Positions 23,095 to 31,998 of a DNA stretch of 34,093 nucleotides are shown here, in pieces. Source of the DNA: CAWEFA01 sp963851385 (lineage in GTDB: Bacteria > Bacteroidota > Bacteroidia > Bacteroidales > DTGW01); NCBI GenBank assembly GCA_963851385.1, contig CAWKPE010000020.1, positions 1 to 34,093 on the forward strand, in the 5' to 3' direction. The position numbers and the translations under genes were made by a program. The notes below the pieces were generated by a model, which saw nothing but the letters and a program-made list of their open reading frames with translations, ran no database searches and was not told where the DNA came from. Each line of letters opens with the position of its first letter. Positions within the stretch are counted from its first letter, which is position 1.

Positions 23095-24348
23095 ATGAAT
23101 AAAAAATACATTTTAGTCATTAGTTTATTCCTGCTATGCTTTCACAAATCATCTATTGCCAGTGAAAGCCTGGTCCCATTAAAAGATAATATAAATAAGA
23201 CAGAATATCCCTCTGTTTTATGCATTCGACTTTTGGGAGTAAATAAAAATAAAAACCTTAATACTAATAGTGCTTTGACGAAAAATCCCAATTATACTTT
23301 TGCATTAAAATTTTTTGACGGGACGAAGATGACAGTAGTATTTCTTAATTTCAAATCTCATTATAACAAAGAAGAAAAAGCATTAGATTTCAATGACGTT
23401 TTTTATTTTGCAGCAAAGCCAGGTAAATATGATTTTTATGATTTACTTTATTCGTTTCGATATGGAAATATTACCGAAGGATATTCATTTCACATAAATA
23501 AAGTTCTGGAGATAAGTGCGGGTAAAGCATATTTTGCAGGTGATATGATTATTAACATCGATGAAAATCACCAAGATACAGGTAATATATTCAATAATAA
23601 CACAATTAACGAATCAATTGTTAACGATTTTCAAAAAAATTATCCAGGTATATATGATGCCTTTAAAGACAATTTTATACCAGCAGCATACACTGAACCC
23701 AAGCCAGTTTTATTAAATAAAGTGATATTTTCAAGCCGGTTTACAAAAAATGAAGGAATATGGAATGAGTCAAACGATAGCCTTCATAGTGCTTTATTTG
23801 AAAACGGACAATTTTGCTTAGAAAGTTATTCAGATGTTAATATGGGTAATAAAATTATTGAGTTACCTGAAAAACTTGGGAATACATTTGAAATTGAGCT
23901 TCACTGTAAATGGAAATCAGGCGTTACTAATTCAAGTTTCGGATTCATAATACCTAGCACAAAACCTAAGGCAGATGACGTAAAATTAACTCCACATGGT
24001 TATATTTTTGGAATTACCGCGAACGGATATGCAGGTATTTTCTTTGAAGATTTCTCATCTAATAGAAATCATAAGCTCTTAAAGACTTTCACGCTTACCG
24101 AATTGAAAAAACTTTCTGTTATTAAAACGAATGATAGTGGGGAAAATGTGATTCTTGTACAGGTTATTGACTATGCAATCTCTTTTTATGTAAATAATGT
24201 ATTAGTGGTGCGGGAACCATATAATCCAAGATATTATGGTGGAAACACAACAAATTTTGCATTTTTTACTAGTGACCTTTTGGGGATATCTAGTTTCGGT
24301 AAGCAAAAAATCGAATTTGATGAGCTCAAAGTATCAAAGTTTAAGTAA
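23095..24348 (+). CDS. Secreted protein with a C-terminal lectin-like domain
   Basis: The 417-residue product has a Sec signal peptide at about residues 1-22 (ending SSIASES). The middle part (about 40-160) is beta-rich and unassigned, with an FAAKPGKYDFYDL stretch that resembles jelly-roll carrier or prealbumin-like repeats. The C-terminal ~200 residues (from about 205: VIFSSRFTKNEGIWNESND ... FEIELHCKWKSGV ... VQVIDYAISFYVNNVLVVRE ... EFDELKVSKF) follow the concanavalin-like lectin/glucanase pattern seen in DUF1080 and LamG proteins, which often bind sugars. No catalytic acid pair is evident. It is a single gene, with a palindromic operator-like site upstream. Confidence 0.7.
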   Translation: MNKKYILVISLFLLCFHKSSIASESLVPLKDNINKTEYPSVLCIRLLGVNKNKNLNTNSALTKNPNYTFALKFFDGTKMTVVFLNFKSHYNKEEKALDFNDVFYFAAKPGKYDFYDLLYSFRYGNITEGYSFHINKVLEISAGKAYFAGDMIINIDENHQDTGNIFNNNTINESIVNDFQKNYPGIYDAFKDNFIPAAYTEPKPVLLNKVIFSSRFTKNEGIWNESNDSLHSALFENGQFCLESYSDVNMGNKIIELPEKLGNTFEIELHCKWKSGVTNSSFGFIIPSTKPKADDVKLTPHGYIFGITANGYAGIFFEDFSSNRNHKLLKTFTLTELKKLSVIKTNDSGENVILVQVIDYAISFYVNNVLVVREPYNPRYYGGNTTNFAFFTSDLLGISSFGKQKIEFDELKVSKFK

Positions 24349-24426
24349 AATAATGTTTATTAATTGCTGTTATAATTGATTTTCAGAGATTTTATCTTAA
24401 TACACCAATAAAAACATTTAAAACTG

Positions 24427-24560
24427 GCGCTAACATGCGCTATCGTTAATTGCCATGATAGTAGTATGCTTAACTTTTGTACATTTAATCAAACAAAACG
24501 AACGTGCGCTATAAAACCAGCTATGAATGCGGTAACTAACCATGCTGCCAAATACTAAGC
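24427..24560 (+). repeat. attC-like repeat, copy 2 (degenerate)
   Basis: It opens GGCGCTAACATGCGCTATCG and shares CAGCTATGAATGCGGTAACT (24518-24537) with copy 1 (24 of 26 bases over 24518-24543). The AACTTTTGTACATTTAATCAAA part also resembles copies 1 and 3. The arms pair only partly (GTTAATTGCC against GGTAACTAAC), and no R'-type GTTRRRY edge follows. The rest of the gap from 24349 to 24863 holds the motif at 24574 and no clear gene. Confidence 0.5.
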
Positions 24561-24573
24561 AAACTTAAAAAAT

Positions 24574-24589
24574 AGTCTCACAAAACGAC
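24574..24589 (+). repeat. Short repeat motif AGTCTCACAAAACGAC
   Basis: It matches the start of the 85-bp repeat with a C-to-T change at base 5. It sits just after the attC-like copy 2. Confidence 0.5.
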
Positions 24590-24830
24590 AATTTATCAAC
24601 GGAAATAATATAAAGTAAGTAAATTGCTCCCGATAAAAATAAATACAATTATAAAAGATTTCCATGCGCTGGAATTATTAGATGAAGTCTTTGATAAAAT
24701 GCTAAATAAAGTAACAATTAAATATCTTTCTAATTACAGCTGAAAAAATTTCATCCCACCGTTTTACCCATTTCAATAAACAGATTGCCCACTTGATTAA
24801 CATATTTTTTCTATAGGCAATTTCATAGAT

Positions 24831-24838
24831 TAGGTTTG
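24831..24838 (+). promoter_or_regulatory. Probable -7 element of the TonB receptor operon
   Basis: TAGGTTTG fits TAnnTTTG and lies 25 bp before the ATG at 24864. The -33 part is weak (TTTTTTC near 24805). Confidence 0.35.
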
Positions 24839-24863
24839 TCGGGAAATTACAAACCAATCCGAC

Positions 24864-27021
24864 ATGAAAAAAGTTTGTCTGATAATTAATCCTGTTGAAT
24901 TATATACACTTACTCTCTTATTGTTGATTATAACAGCTCAATTAGGAGTTGCACAGGTAAAAATTTCAGGTGTTATTACCGATCAAAAGAATGTACCCCT
25001 ATCGTATGCAAATGTATTTATCAAAGGGACTTATGAAGGAACTGTCACGGATGATTCAGGGAGGTTTATTTTAACAACCAAACTAACAGGAAACTTAACT
25101 TTGGGGGCATCGTTTATTGGTATGCAAAACATCTTTTAAGGAAATTAATATCAAGGATTCATGCCTGAGTAGTTGAATTAAAATTAAAAAATGACAATAC
25201 TCCCTTATCAGAAGTAGTAATCACAGCCGGCACTTTTGCCGCAAGCGATCAAAATAAAACCGAATTACTTAAACCACAGGATATTGGAACAACGGCAGGC
25301 GCACCTGGCGATATACAATCTACCATTGAAAAACTTCCGAGTACACAGAAAGTAGGTTATACCGAAGGCTTGTTTGTTCGTGGAGGTTCCGACAAGGAAT
25401 CGAAATATATCATGGATGGCATGATCACTGCCAAATCCTTATTATTCGCATGTCCCCGGGCTTAAACAAATGGCGAAGGGAAGACCCTTTTTTATTTTCA
25501 GGGACTATTTTCAGTGCAGGTGGTTATTCGGCTGAATACGGACAGGCATTATCATCGGTACTTATTTTGAACAGTAAAGGCATTGCCGACTCAACCTTAA
25601 CCGGTGGAGGTATCCACATGTATGGTGGCACTGCCTTCCATACGCATCGTTGGCACAAATACTTCACTCTATATGAATTTAAATTACAATGACCTAAGCC
25701 CATACTATCAGACATTTAAGTTCATCACTCAGAATTCGACATGGACAAAACCGCCCAGGAATAAAGATATAAAAATTGTATTTAGAAATAAGCCCAATGA
25801 TAACGGGATGTTTAAACTTTACGCTGATATTTCAACAACCGAAGTAGGAGTAGCTTATAAGGATACACAAAAAATAGCCCAATCAAATTTTGATATTAAG
25901 AATTTTAACTACGTTGTCAATTCTAATTATACCCAATATTTCAATGATGATAAAACCTCCTTGTATGCAGGGGCATCTGCATCAAATAATAATGATAAAT
26001 ATAATTATGGCGGAATAAATATAAGTGAATCAGAGAATGTATATCAGGGCAAAGTTGTAGCAAAACACCATTTTTCCGAATGATCTCAGGTTAATGGCAG
26101 GTGGGGAATATATCAATACCAGGCTTACTGGAAATATTGATTCGTTAAAATCGAATGTGAATGTTTATCTGGTTTCTTTTTTTGCTGAATCAGAAGCTAC
26201 AATTCGTAAAAGAGTTTGCATTCAGGGTAGGTTTGCGGATGGAGCAATCGTCCTATTCCAATAAAAACACCTTGGCCCCAAGAAGTTCATTTGCTTACAA
26301 ATTTACCAAAAGCAGCCAGGTTTCATTTTCGTATGGTATTTTCTACCAGTTGCCCGATAAGGATATTATGCTGGCCAATCCATCAGGGTTAGGCAATCAG
26401 CAAGCCCAACATTTCATCGCCAATTATCAGTTCCAGCAAAACGACAGGACACTCCGTTTTGAAATGTATTATAAAAATTACAGCAAGCTTGTTACTGATT
26501 ATATGCCACAACATAACTATCCGGGCTATGCTGGTTATGCTAAAGGTTTTGAGGTTTTTTTCAGGGATAAAACATCAGTACCTAATCTTGATTATTGGGT
26601 ATCCTATTCCTATATTGACAGTAAAAGGAAAACGATAATTCCTGGTGAATTTCTTACTCCCGATTATGTATCGGCCAATACAGTTTCAATTGTAGATAAA
26701 TACTGGGTTCCTTCCATTGGTATTGTATTAAGTACAAGTTATAGCTATGCTTCACAACGCAATTTTAATTATTTGAATGAAAATGGTATGCCCACAAAAC
26801 TAAATATACCGGCATATTCTTCATTCGACATAAGTGTTAGCAAACCTTTGATGTTATTTCACAGGCAATCAATTTTATTTTGCTCTTTACAAAATGTATT
26901 TGGCTATGATAAAGTATTAGGTTATGTTAGCATACCCACGTTTACTGAACCATTCCATGTTTATCCGGCCGAAAAACGCTCACCTTTCATTGGGATATTC
27001 TTATCAATGTATCTCAATTAA
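24864..27021 (+). pseudogene. TonB-dependent receptor, multiply frameshifted
   Basis: The pieces, read in order, give one outer-membrane receptor of about 700 residues: signal peptide, carboxypeptidase-regulatory domain (SGVITDQKNVPLSYANVFIK), plug (PLSEVVITAGTFAAS; GLFVRGGSDKESKYIMDGM), then barrel strands to the final PFIGIFLSMYLN. The frame changes at least six times: twice in 25125-25190, near 25433, 25475-25482, 25655, 26070 and 26208-26211. Several are one-base expansions of A or T runs, for example AAAA at 26208-26211, where AAA restores the frame. Removing single bases restores family-like text, so the decay is recent or the sequence has local errors. Such receptors import large substrates; this one cannot be made as it stands. 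Confidence 0.85.
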
Positions 27022-27032
27022 AACTAAAAATC

Positions 27033-27679
27033 ATGAAAAAATCAATGTTGAATTTTCTGTTCTTTATTTTCATTGCATTTCCCGGTAAGGCCGGGAATAC
27101 TGATTATGCAATAAACATGCAACAGGCCAAAACAATGACCGATACGGCCACAATAGAAAACACACTTGTTATTGCTGCAAATTATTTTGAACGGATTGCT
27201 GCTAATGAACACTGATAAATGGTTGCCTTACTATTATGCGGCTTATTGTTATACACGCATCAGCCACATGAACAAAAAGGCTGACAAACGCGATTATTGG
27301 GTTGATAAGGCCCAGGTAGAGATTGATAAAGCTTATGAAATTGATCCTGAAAATTCGGAAATTCTGGTTATGAAAGGTTTCGTATTACAGGCCCGAATGG
27401 ACATTAGACCCAATGATCAGTGGGATTTAAATACAACAGCGAAACAATGGAGTATTTTGATAAGGCAAGAGAAATTGATCCTGAAAATCCCAGAAGCTAT
27501 TTATGGAAAGGCGTTAATCTTTTTCATACCCCTGAGATGTTTCGGAGGTGGGAAAACAAATGCATATCCTATTATTAAAACTGCTATAGAGAAATATAAA
27601 TCAAACCCTGCCGAAGGATTCGTTAGCGCCTGACTGGGGATATCCCTACGCATTGGAAATGATTGAAAAATGCAAATAA
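27033..27679 (+). pseudogene. Secreted TPR protein, frameshifted
   Basis: The gene starts with a signal peptide (MKKSMLNFLFFIFIAFPGKA). It continues as a TPR-like protein: KDKWLPYYYAAYCYTRISHM-type text, VEIDKAYEIDPENSEILVMK, then in another frame MEYFDKAREIDPENPRSYLW and finally APDWGYPYALEMIEKCK before TAA at 27677-27679. At least three frame changes are needed: near 27205, around 27440-27540 (out and back), and near 27620. It lies between the receptor and the sensor kinase in the order often seen in Bacteroidota, where a small TPR protein accompanies a LytS/LytTR pair. Confidence 0.8.
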
Positions 27680-27720
27680 GTCATTACCTTTTAATATCTT
27701 GCATTTCTAATTTTCAGAAA

Positions 27721-28749
27721 ATGGAAACTGATAAATTATTCAGTGATAAATGGCTTAGGATTATAGGGATTCTTGTAATTGGGATTGCCTTTCCTTTAAT
27801 TTTTGGACTGAGGCCGGGTAATCCTAAATTTATTGACTGGATATTATATCGGTTGGAACAACATTTTTATCATGGTTTGTGTCAAGGCAGTTTGGTATTA
27901 TGATATGGAATAGGTTTCCATGGGAAAAGAACCCATTGATTCATATCGTCATTGTAATTGCTTTCATTATATTTTTTACCATTATAGTTATTTTATTGGT
28001 TTTCGTTATCAATTTGTTAATCTATGGAAAGTCGCCGGATTACTGGGAAACACAAAAAAACCTTCATATTGCAATCTTAATTGTATTTTTTTTTGCTGTT
28101 ACAATCCATGAAGCAATATTCCTTTTTTTCTTATGGAAAAAGGAACTTACACATGCTGCTGATATGGAGAAAGGAGAATATACGGTCGAAATTTGAAGCA
28201 TTGAAAAACCATGTGAACCCACACTTTCTTTTTAACAGTCTTGGAACCCTTGCTTCACTTATTAATTCTGACAAAGATAAAGCTACTCAATATGTAAACG
28301 AGTTTTCTAAAATTTACAGGTATTTCCTTGAAGTGAACAGCAATGATTTTGTTACTATTGAAGAAGAAATAGACTTTATCAATTCCTATATTTTTCTTCA
28401 ACAAATAAGATATGGTGAAGGCTTTATCTTTGATAAACCGAATTGATAAAAAATATTACAAATCATACATTTTGCCACTTACATTGCAACTGCTTATCGA
28501 AAATGCCTTAAAGCACAATACAACCACGCCGCAGTCGCCCTTGCACATACAAGTGTTTATAGATGAGAAAAAACAAGTATTTGTAGTCAGGAATAACTTT
28601 CAACCACGAAAGACCGAGGAAAGCACAAAAACCGGATTAATAAATTTGGAACAACGCTATTTGAGTTTTGTTGGCAAAACCATTCGATACCAGCATGACG
28701 AACTGATTATTTTATTGTTGAAATCCCAATTATATCTGATGAAGAATGA
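27721..28749 (+). pseudogene. LytS-type sensor histidine kinase, frameshifted
   Basis: From ATG 27721 the pieces give a kinase with two N-terminal membrane segments (IIGILVIGIAFPLIFGL and the longer IVIAFIIFFTIIVILLVFVI) and a third before the dimerisation helix. The His_kinase domain follows, with the phospho-acceptor motif NHVNPHFLFNSLGTLASL, and then an ATPase region with LLIENALKHN. Frame breaks lie near 27870-27895, 28165-28190, 28430 and 28715. The restored end, EIPIISDEE and TGA at 28747-28749, overlaps the next ATG by the usual ATGA. In the family this kinase phosphorylates the LytTR regulator encoded next door. Confidence 0.82.
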
Positions 28750-29504
28750 AGACTGTAATCATTGAAGATGAACTTCCCCAGGCAAAGCAGTTGCAAAGTC
28801 TGCTATTTGAAATCGACAGTTCTATAGAGGTACTGAATATATCTATACATCAGTAAGCGAAGCAATTGCATTTTTACCTTTGCACCCTGTTGATCTTATT
28901 TTCCTCGACATTCATCTTTCAGACGGCTTATGCTTTGAAATATTTGAAAAAGTAAACATCAGTTGTCCGGTAATTTTCACAACTGCTTATGACAAATATG
29001 CAATTCAGGCATTTAAGCACAACGGTATTGACTATCTGCTAAAACCTATACTAAAGACCGAACTAATTAAAAGTATCGATAAGTTCAAGTCATTTTACCA
29101 ATTCTGCTTATGACTATGCCCATTTGTTGAGTTCTATAAAATCAATGGCAACAAACATGAAAGCATACAAAAAAAGGTTTGTGAGCCAGGCAGGAAAGAA
29201 AATGAAAATAATCACCACTGCTGACATTGCTTATTTTTATGCATTGGGCGGAGGTGTGTTTATTAAAACCCATAAAAATGAAAACCTTCTAATTGAACAG
29301 ACCTTAGAAAATCTTGAAGAAGAACTTGACCCTTATGAGTTTTTCAGGCTTAACCGGCAAGTGATAGCACATGTTTCTGCCATCAAAGAAATGTACCCGT
29401 TTTCGAAAAGCAGGCTTAAAATATCATTAATCCCGGAATTCACGGAAGATGTAATTGTAAGTTATAAAAACATTAAGAGTTTTATGCAATGGATAAAGAA
29501 GTAA
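28746..29504 (+). pseudogene. LytTR response regulator, frameshifted
   Basis: The start MKTVIIEDELPQAKQLQSLL is that of a receiver domain. The phospho-acceptor aspartate is in DLIFLDIHLSDG, and the conserved T and K are in FTTAYDKYA and LLKPILK. A LytTR DNA-binding domain follows (KRFVSQAGKKMKIITTADIA to the end). Two frame breaks separate them, near 28835 and at 29093-29096, where TTTT replaces TTT. The downstream part from 29124 is open and could still make the DNA-binding half. Confidence 0.85.
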
Positions 29505-29540
29505 TTCATCTTGGTCTAATCACATCAAGCCACCGCACGA

Positions 29541-29605
29541 GGGCAAGCACATTTTCAAACCACACAAAACTAACGCTCAACCAAAGTTTACAAAAGAGCC
29601 TGCCC
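29541..29605. repeat. Conserved-loop hairpin repeat, copy C
   Basis: GGGCAAGCACATTTTCAAAC (29541-29560) pairs with GTTTACAAAAGAGCCTGCCC (29586-29605) at 15 of 20 positions. The 25-nt loop reads CACACAAAACTAACGCTCAA and then CCAAA. Compared with copy B, both arms have changed together (GGGC/GCCC for TTGC/GCAA, AAAC/GTTT for AAGC/GCTT). Confidence 0.6.
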
Positions 29606-29789
29606 TTCTAGCCTCCTGCATTGCTAAATTTGTGCAACTTGAAAGGTTTTAAAAAGCCCACCCTAAAAAAATTAAAACCCCCAACGCACCATCCACGTAG
29701 ATTGAGAGATAAAGTGCTTGGACAAGTTTACAGATTGACAAAATGATTTATATTTGATGATAATAAACTAAGAATAAAAAAGGCCAGTT

Positions 29790-29812
29790 GCTAACAACGG
29801 CTGCTATGTAAA
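29790..29812 (+). repeat. Possible attC-like left arm without a partner
   Basis: TTGCTAACAACGGCTGCTAT resembles the left edge of attC-like sites (CTAAC then a GC-rich arm). I found no complementary right arm (CATAGCAGCCGTT) downstream. The other bases from 29606 to 29979 hold no evident gene. Confidence 0.25.
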
Positions 29813-29979
29813 ACCTAGGGTATCTGAGAACAAAACTATTCCATTTTCAAATAATTTCCAATTCTAATAATTAAAATACGATGGTTTCACCCAAGCATTT
29901 CTGCAGTTATGCATAAATTCGCAACATTACTCTAAGCACTTTCAAAGATTAGTTTGCGACTAAAATAAAGGTACATAAT

Positions 29980-30064
29980 AGTCCCATACGACCCAAAAAA
30001 ACATTTGTTTTTAAGGGATGAAAAGCATAATTTGCAAATAAAACATTTGGATATAAATAAGTTA
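29980..30064 (+). repeat. 85-bp repeat, copy before the PIN toxin
   Basis: It starts AGTCCCATACGACCC and continues to AAAAGCATAATTTGCAAAT, ACATTTGGATATAAATAAG and TTA. It matches 22861-22945 most closely in the second half. It ends about 70 bp before the PIN-domain gene. Confidence 0.65.
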
Positions 30065-30110
30065 GTGGCAAGCGGTTTATTGAAGCACAGCAACTTAGGA
30101 TTTCTTTTTG

Positions 30111-30118
30111 TATCTTTG
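30111..30118 (+). promoter_or_regulatory. Probable -7 element of the PIN toxin operon
   Basis: TATCTTTG matches TAnnTTTG and lies 18 bp before the ATG at 30137. No clear -33 element was found. Confidence 0.45.
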
Positions 30119-30136
30119 AATTCATAAAGATTACAA

Positions 30137-30607
30137 ATGAAACAAAGAGTTTATATAGACACTTCTGTAATAGGAGGATGTTTTGACGAAGAATTTGAGG
30201 AGTGGTCGAACCGACTATTTGACGAGATATCATTGGGACAAATAATTGCTGTTATTTCCGATATAACCTATAGAGAACTTGAGTTAGCACCAAAACAAGT
30301 TCAGGATAAGATATTATTAATGTCGCAGGATCGAATAGAAGATATATTAACTGATACTGAAGCTGAGCAATTGGCCGGAAATTATATTAAAGCGGGAGCC
30401 GTTAGTCAAAAATTCTATGAAGACGCTTTACATATTGCTAATGCAACTATACACAAAGCTGATATTTTAGTAAGCTGGAATTTTAAACACATTGTCAACA
30501 TTGACAAGATTAGAAAATATAATGCGGTGAATCTAATGTTTGGATACAGTACTATTGAGATAAGAACACCTCGTGAAATATTAAAAGAAAAGGAAGATGA
30601 AAACTAG
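30137..30607 (+). CDS. PIN-domain ribonuclease toxin (VapC-like)
   Basis: The 156-residue product belongs to a PIN subfamily frequent in Bacteroidota and other environmental bacteria. Acidic metal-binding residues are D8 in VYIDTSVIGG, E47 in ITYRELELAP and D96 in FYEDALHIA. The following VSWNFKHIVN motif is typical of the subfamily and has Asn where classical VapC has Asp. The end carries the characteristic GYSTIEIRTPREIL. It should be an RNase whose target (often tRNA or rRNA in studied VapCs) is unknown. The stop overlaps the next gene by 11 bases, and that small gene is the probable antitoxin. Confidence 0.87.
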   Translation: MKQRVYIDTSVIGGCFDEEFEEWSNRLFDEISLGQIIAVISDITYRELELAPKQVQDKILLMSQDRIEDILTDTEAEQLAGNYIKAGAVSQKFYEDALHIANATIHKADILVSWNFKHIVNIDKIRKYNAVNLMFGYSTIEIRTPREILKEKEDEN

Positions 30608-30752
30608 AGATAAAAAATTTGACGCTGTCAAAATGATGCGAGAAATTAGAGACAAATTGCATCAAGAATATGAAAGAAATCCTGAAAAACGTCAAGTGGA
30701 TTTAGAAAGGGTTAGGAGAAAATATATGAAATTAAAAACCGCCAGCCACTAA
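30597..30752 (+). CDS. Small putative antitoxin of the PIN toxin
   Basis: This 51-residue frame (MKTRDKKFDAVKMMREIRDK, LHQEYERNPEKRQVDLERVR, RKYMKLKTASH) overlaps the end of the PIN gene by 11 bases. It is charged and entirely helical. The pattern KxFDAVKMMRxIRDKL fits the short partner proteins usually found after this type of PIN toxin. I therefore call it the antitoxin, by context and resemblance. The toxin-first order is the reverse of classical VapBC. Its TAA stop is part of CACTAAC, the left edge of the attC-like repeat, so the cassette's coding part runs right up to the recombination-like site. Confidence 0.7.
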   Translation: MKTRDKKFDAVKMMREIRDKLHQEYERNPEKRQVDLERVRRKYMKLKTASH

Positions 30753-30879
30753 CAAGCGGTATAGCCAATAGCGGTGATGGCAGTATGCAAAATTTTTGTA
30801 CTTTTAATTGATAAAAACTAACGGGCGATATGTCTGCAGCTCTGAATTCCGCTCCTGGCCATACCGCCGACCGTTGGGC
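30747..30879 (+). repeat. attC-like inverted repeat, copy 3 (best conserved)
   Basis: The left edge is CACTAAC (30747-30753, near RYYYAAC) and the right edge is GTTGGGC (30873-30879, an exact GTTRRRY). GCGGTATAGCCAATAGCGG (30756-30774) pairs with CCGCTCCTGGCCATACCGC (30849-30867) with few mismatches. The interior shares TTTTGTAC...TAAAAACTAACG and GCAGCTCTGAAT with copies 1 and 2. It separates the PIN cassette from the reductase gene. Confidence 0.7.
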
Positions 30880-30926
30880 AGCATTCGGCCAGCATTATAT
30901 TTATATTATTGATTGAGGGATAAACA

Positions 30927-31898
30927 ATGAACAAAGACAATGCAAGAATTCTTGTTATTGGAGCAGGAACAAATGGTTCTATTTGTGCATCAAGATTATT
31001 TGATAATGGTGCTAATATAACAGTTTTGTTACGCGGAAAGAGATATGAACAAGTTAAAAATCAAGGTATTATTATTGAAAACCCTTTAAATAAAAAGAGA
31101 ACGGTATCAAAGGTTCCAGCCATCAATAACCTTGAAGAAAATGATGTATACGATTATATATTAGTTGTTGTTAGAAAAAGTCAGCTTTCAGAGTTATTAC
31201 CCGTCTTGGCAAAAAACAAATCGCCCAATATTGTTTTTATGACAAATAATTTTTCTGGTCCTGATGAAATCATAAAAGTTATTGATAAAAAGCGTATAAT
31301 GATGGGCTTTGTATTTGGTTCAGGAAATCTTGATGATGGAGTTGTGTATGCTATTAGTGAAGTTGGCGGAATTATTAAAATGATATTCAAAAAACATACT
31401 CCATTTGGAGAAATTGATGGATCGATTACTCCGAGACTGAAGAGGCTGGTTTCAATATTTGTGCAGAATGGATTGCCAGCAAAAATTAATACAAATATTG
31501 TTGATCATTTGTCAACACATGCCGCAATTATAGTATTTTTTTCTATTTATTTGATGAACAATTATGAAAATGTCACAGAAAAAGAAATATTGGAAATAAT
31601 GACAACAAGTGAATATATGGGACTTAGCATAAAAGCAATGCGTGAATTTATCAGCTTTTTTCAAAAAATTGGAAGAAAAATTTTGCCTTCAAGTATGGGA
31701 TTAATAAAAATAATACCTTTATCTATAATAAAGATGGGATTTAAAACAATATTGAAGTCTAAATATGGGCCAACAATTATATCTGATTATTCCAGGGGAA
31801 AGGACGAAATAAGATATCTCGCAAATGAAGTAGTGGATTTTGTTGAAAGATTCCAATATCATATGCCATCTGTTAGAGAAATATTAAAGATGAAGTGA
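30927..31898 (+). CDS. Ketopantoate reductase-like oxidoreductase (ApbA/PanE family)
   Basis: The 323-residue protein opens with an NAD(P)-binding Rossmann motif, ILVIGAGTNGSICASRL (glycines at 12, 14 and 17). YILVVVRKSQLSELLPVLA and NIVFMTNNFSGPDEI then sit where the ApbA/PanE family binds its substrate loop. The C-terminal helical domain is present. PanE reduces 2-dehydropantoate to pantoate for coenzyme A synthesis, but many paralogues act on other substrates. The usual C-terminal Lys/Asn pattern is not obvious, so I keep the call general. It starts 47 bp after the attC-like GTTGGGC edge and stops 12 bp before a group II intron, which fits a single-gene cassette. Confidence 0.8.
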   Translation: MNKDNARILVIGAGTNGSICASRLFDNGANITVLLRGKRYEQVKNQGIIIENPLNKKRTVSKVPAINNLEENDVYDYILVVVRKSQLSELLPVLAKNKSPNIVFMTNNFSGPDEIIKVIDKKRIMMGFVFGSGNLDDGVVYAISEVGGIIKMIFKKHTPFGEIDGSITPRLKRLVSIFVQNGLPAKINTNIVDHLSTHAAIIVFFSIYLMNNYENVTEKEILEIMTTSEYMGLSIKAMREFISFFQKIGRKILPSSMGLIKIIPLSIIKMGFKTILKSKYGPTIISDYSRGKDEIRYLANEVVDFVERFQYHMPSVREILKMK

Positions 31899-31951
31899 AT
31901 TGGCCGAAAGTCGAGTAGGTAAAGGGGAATCTCACCCCTAAACCTCTCACA

Positions 31952-31985
31952 GAACCGTACGTGAACCTCTCGATTCATACGGCTC
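31952..31985 (-). ncRNA. Group II intron domain V
   Basis: The 34-nt minus-strand hairpin GAGCCGTATGAATCGAGAGG then TTCACGTACGGTTC has the length, the terminal GAGC/GGTTC stem, the catalytic AGC region and the GAGA tetraloop-type turn expected for domain V. Domain VI follows with GGGGTGAGATTCCCC and the ACCTACT branch region. Confidence 0.85.
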
Positions 31986-31998
31986 TTCACAATCAAAC

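Noticed and set aside
24606..24743. A possible short frame (about 42 codons from a TTG) before the TonB receptor.
   Set aside because: No start signal and no recognisable family; kept out as likely chance, although it could be a gene tail.
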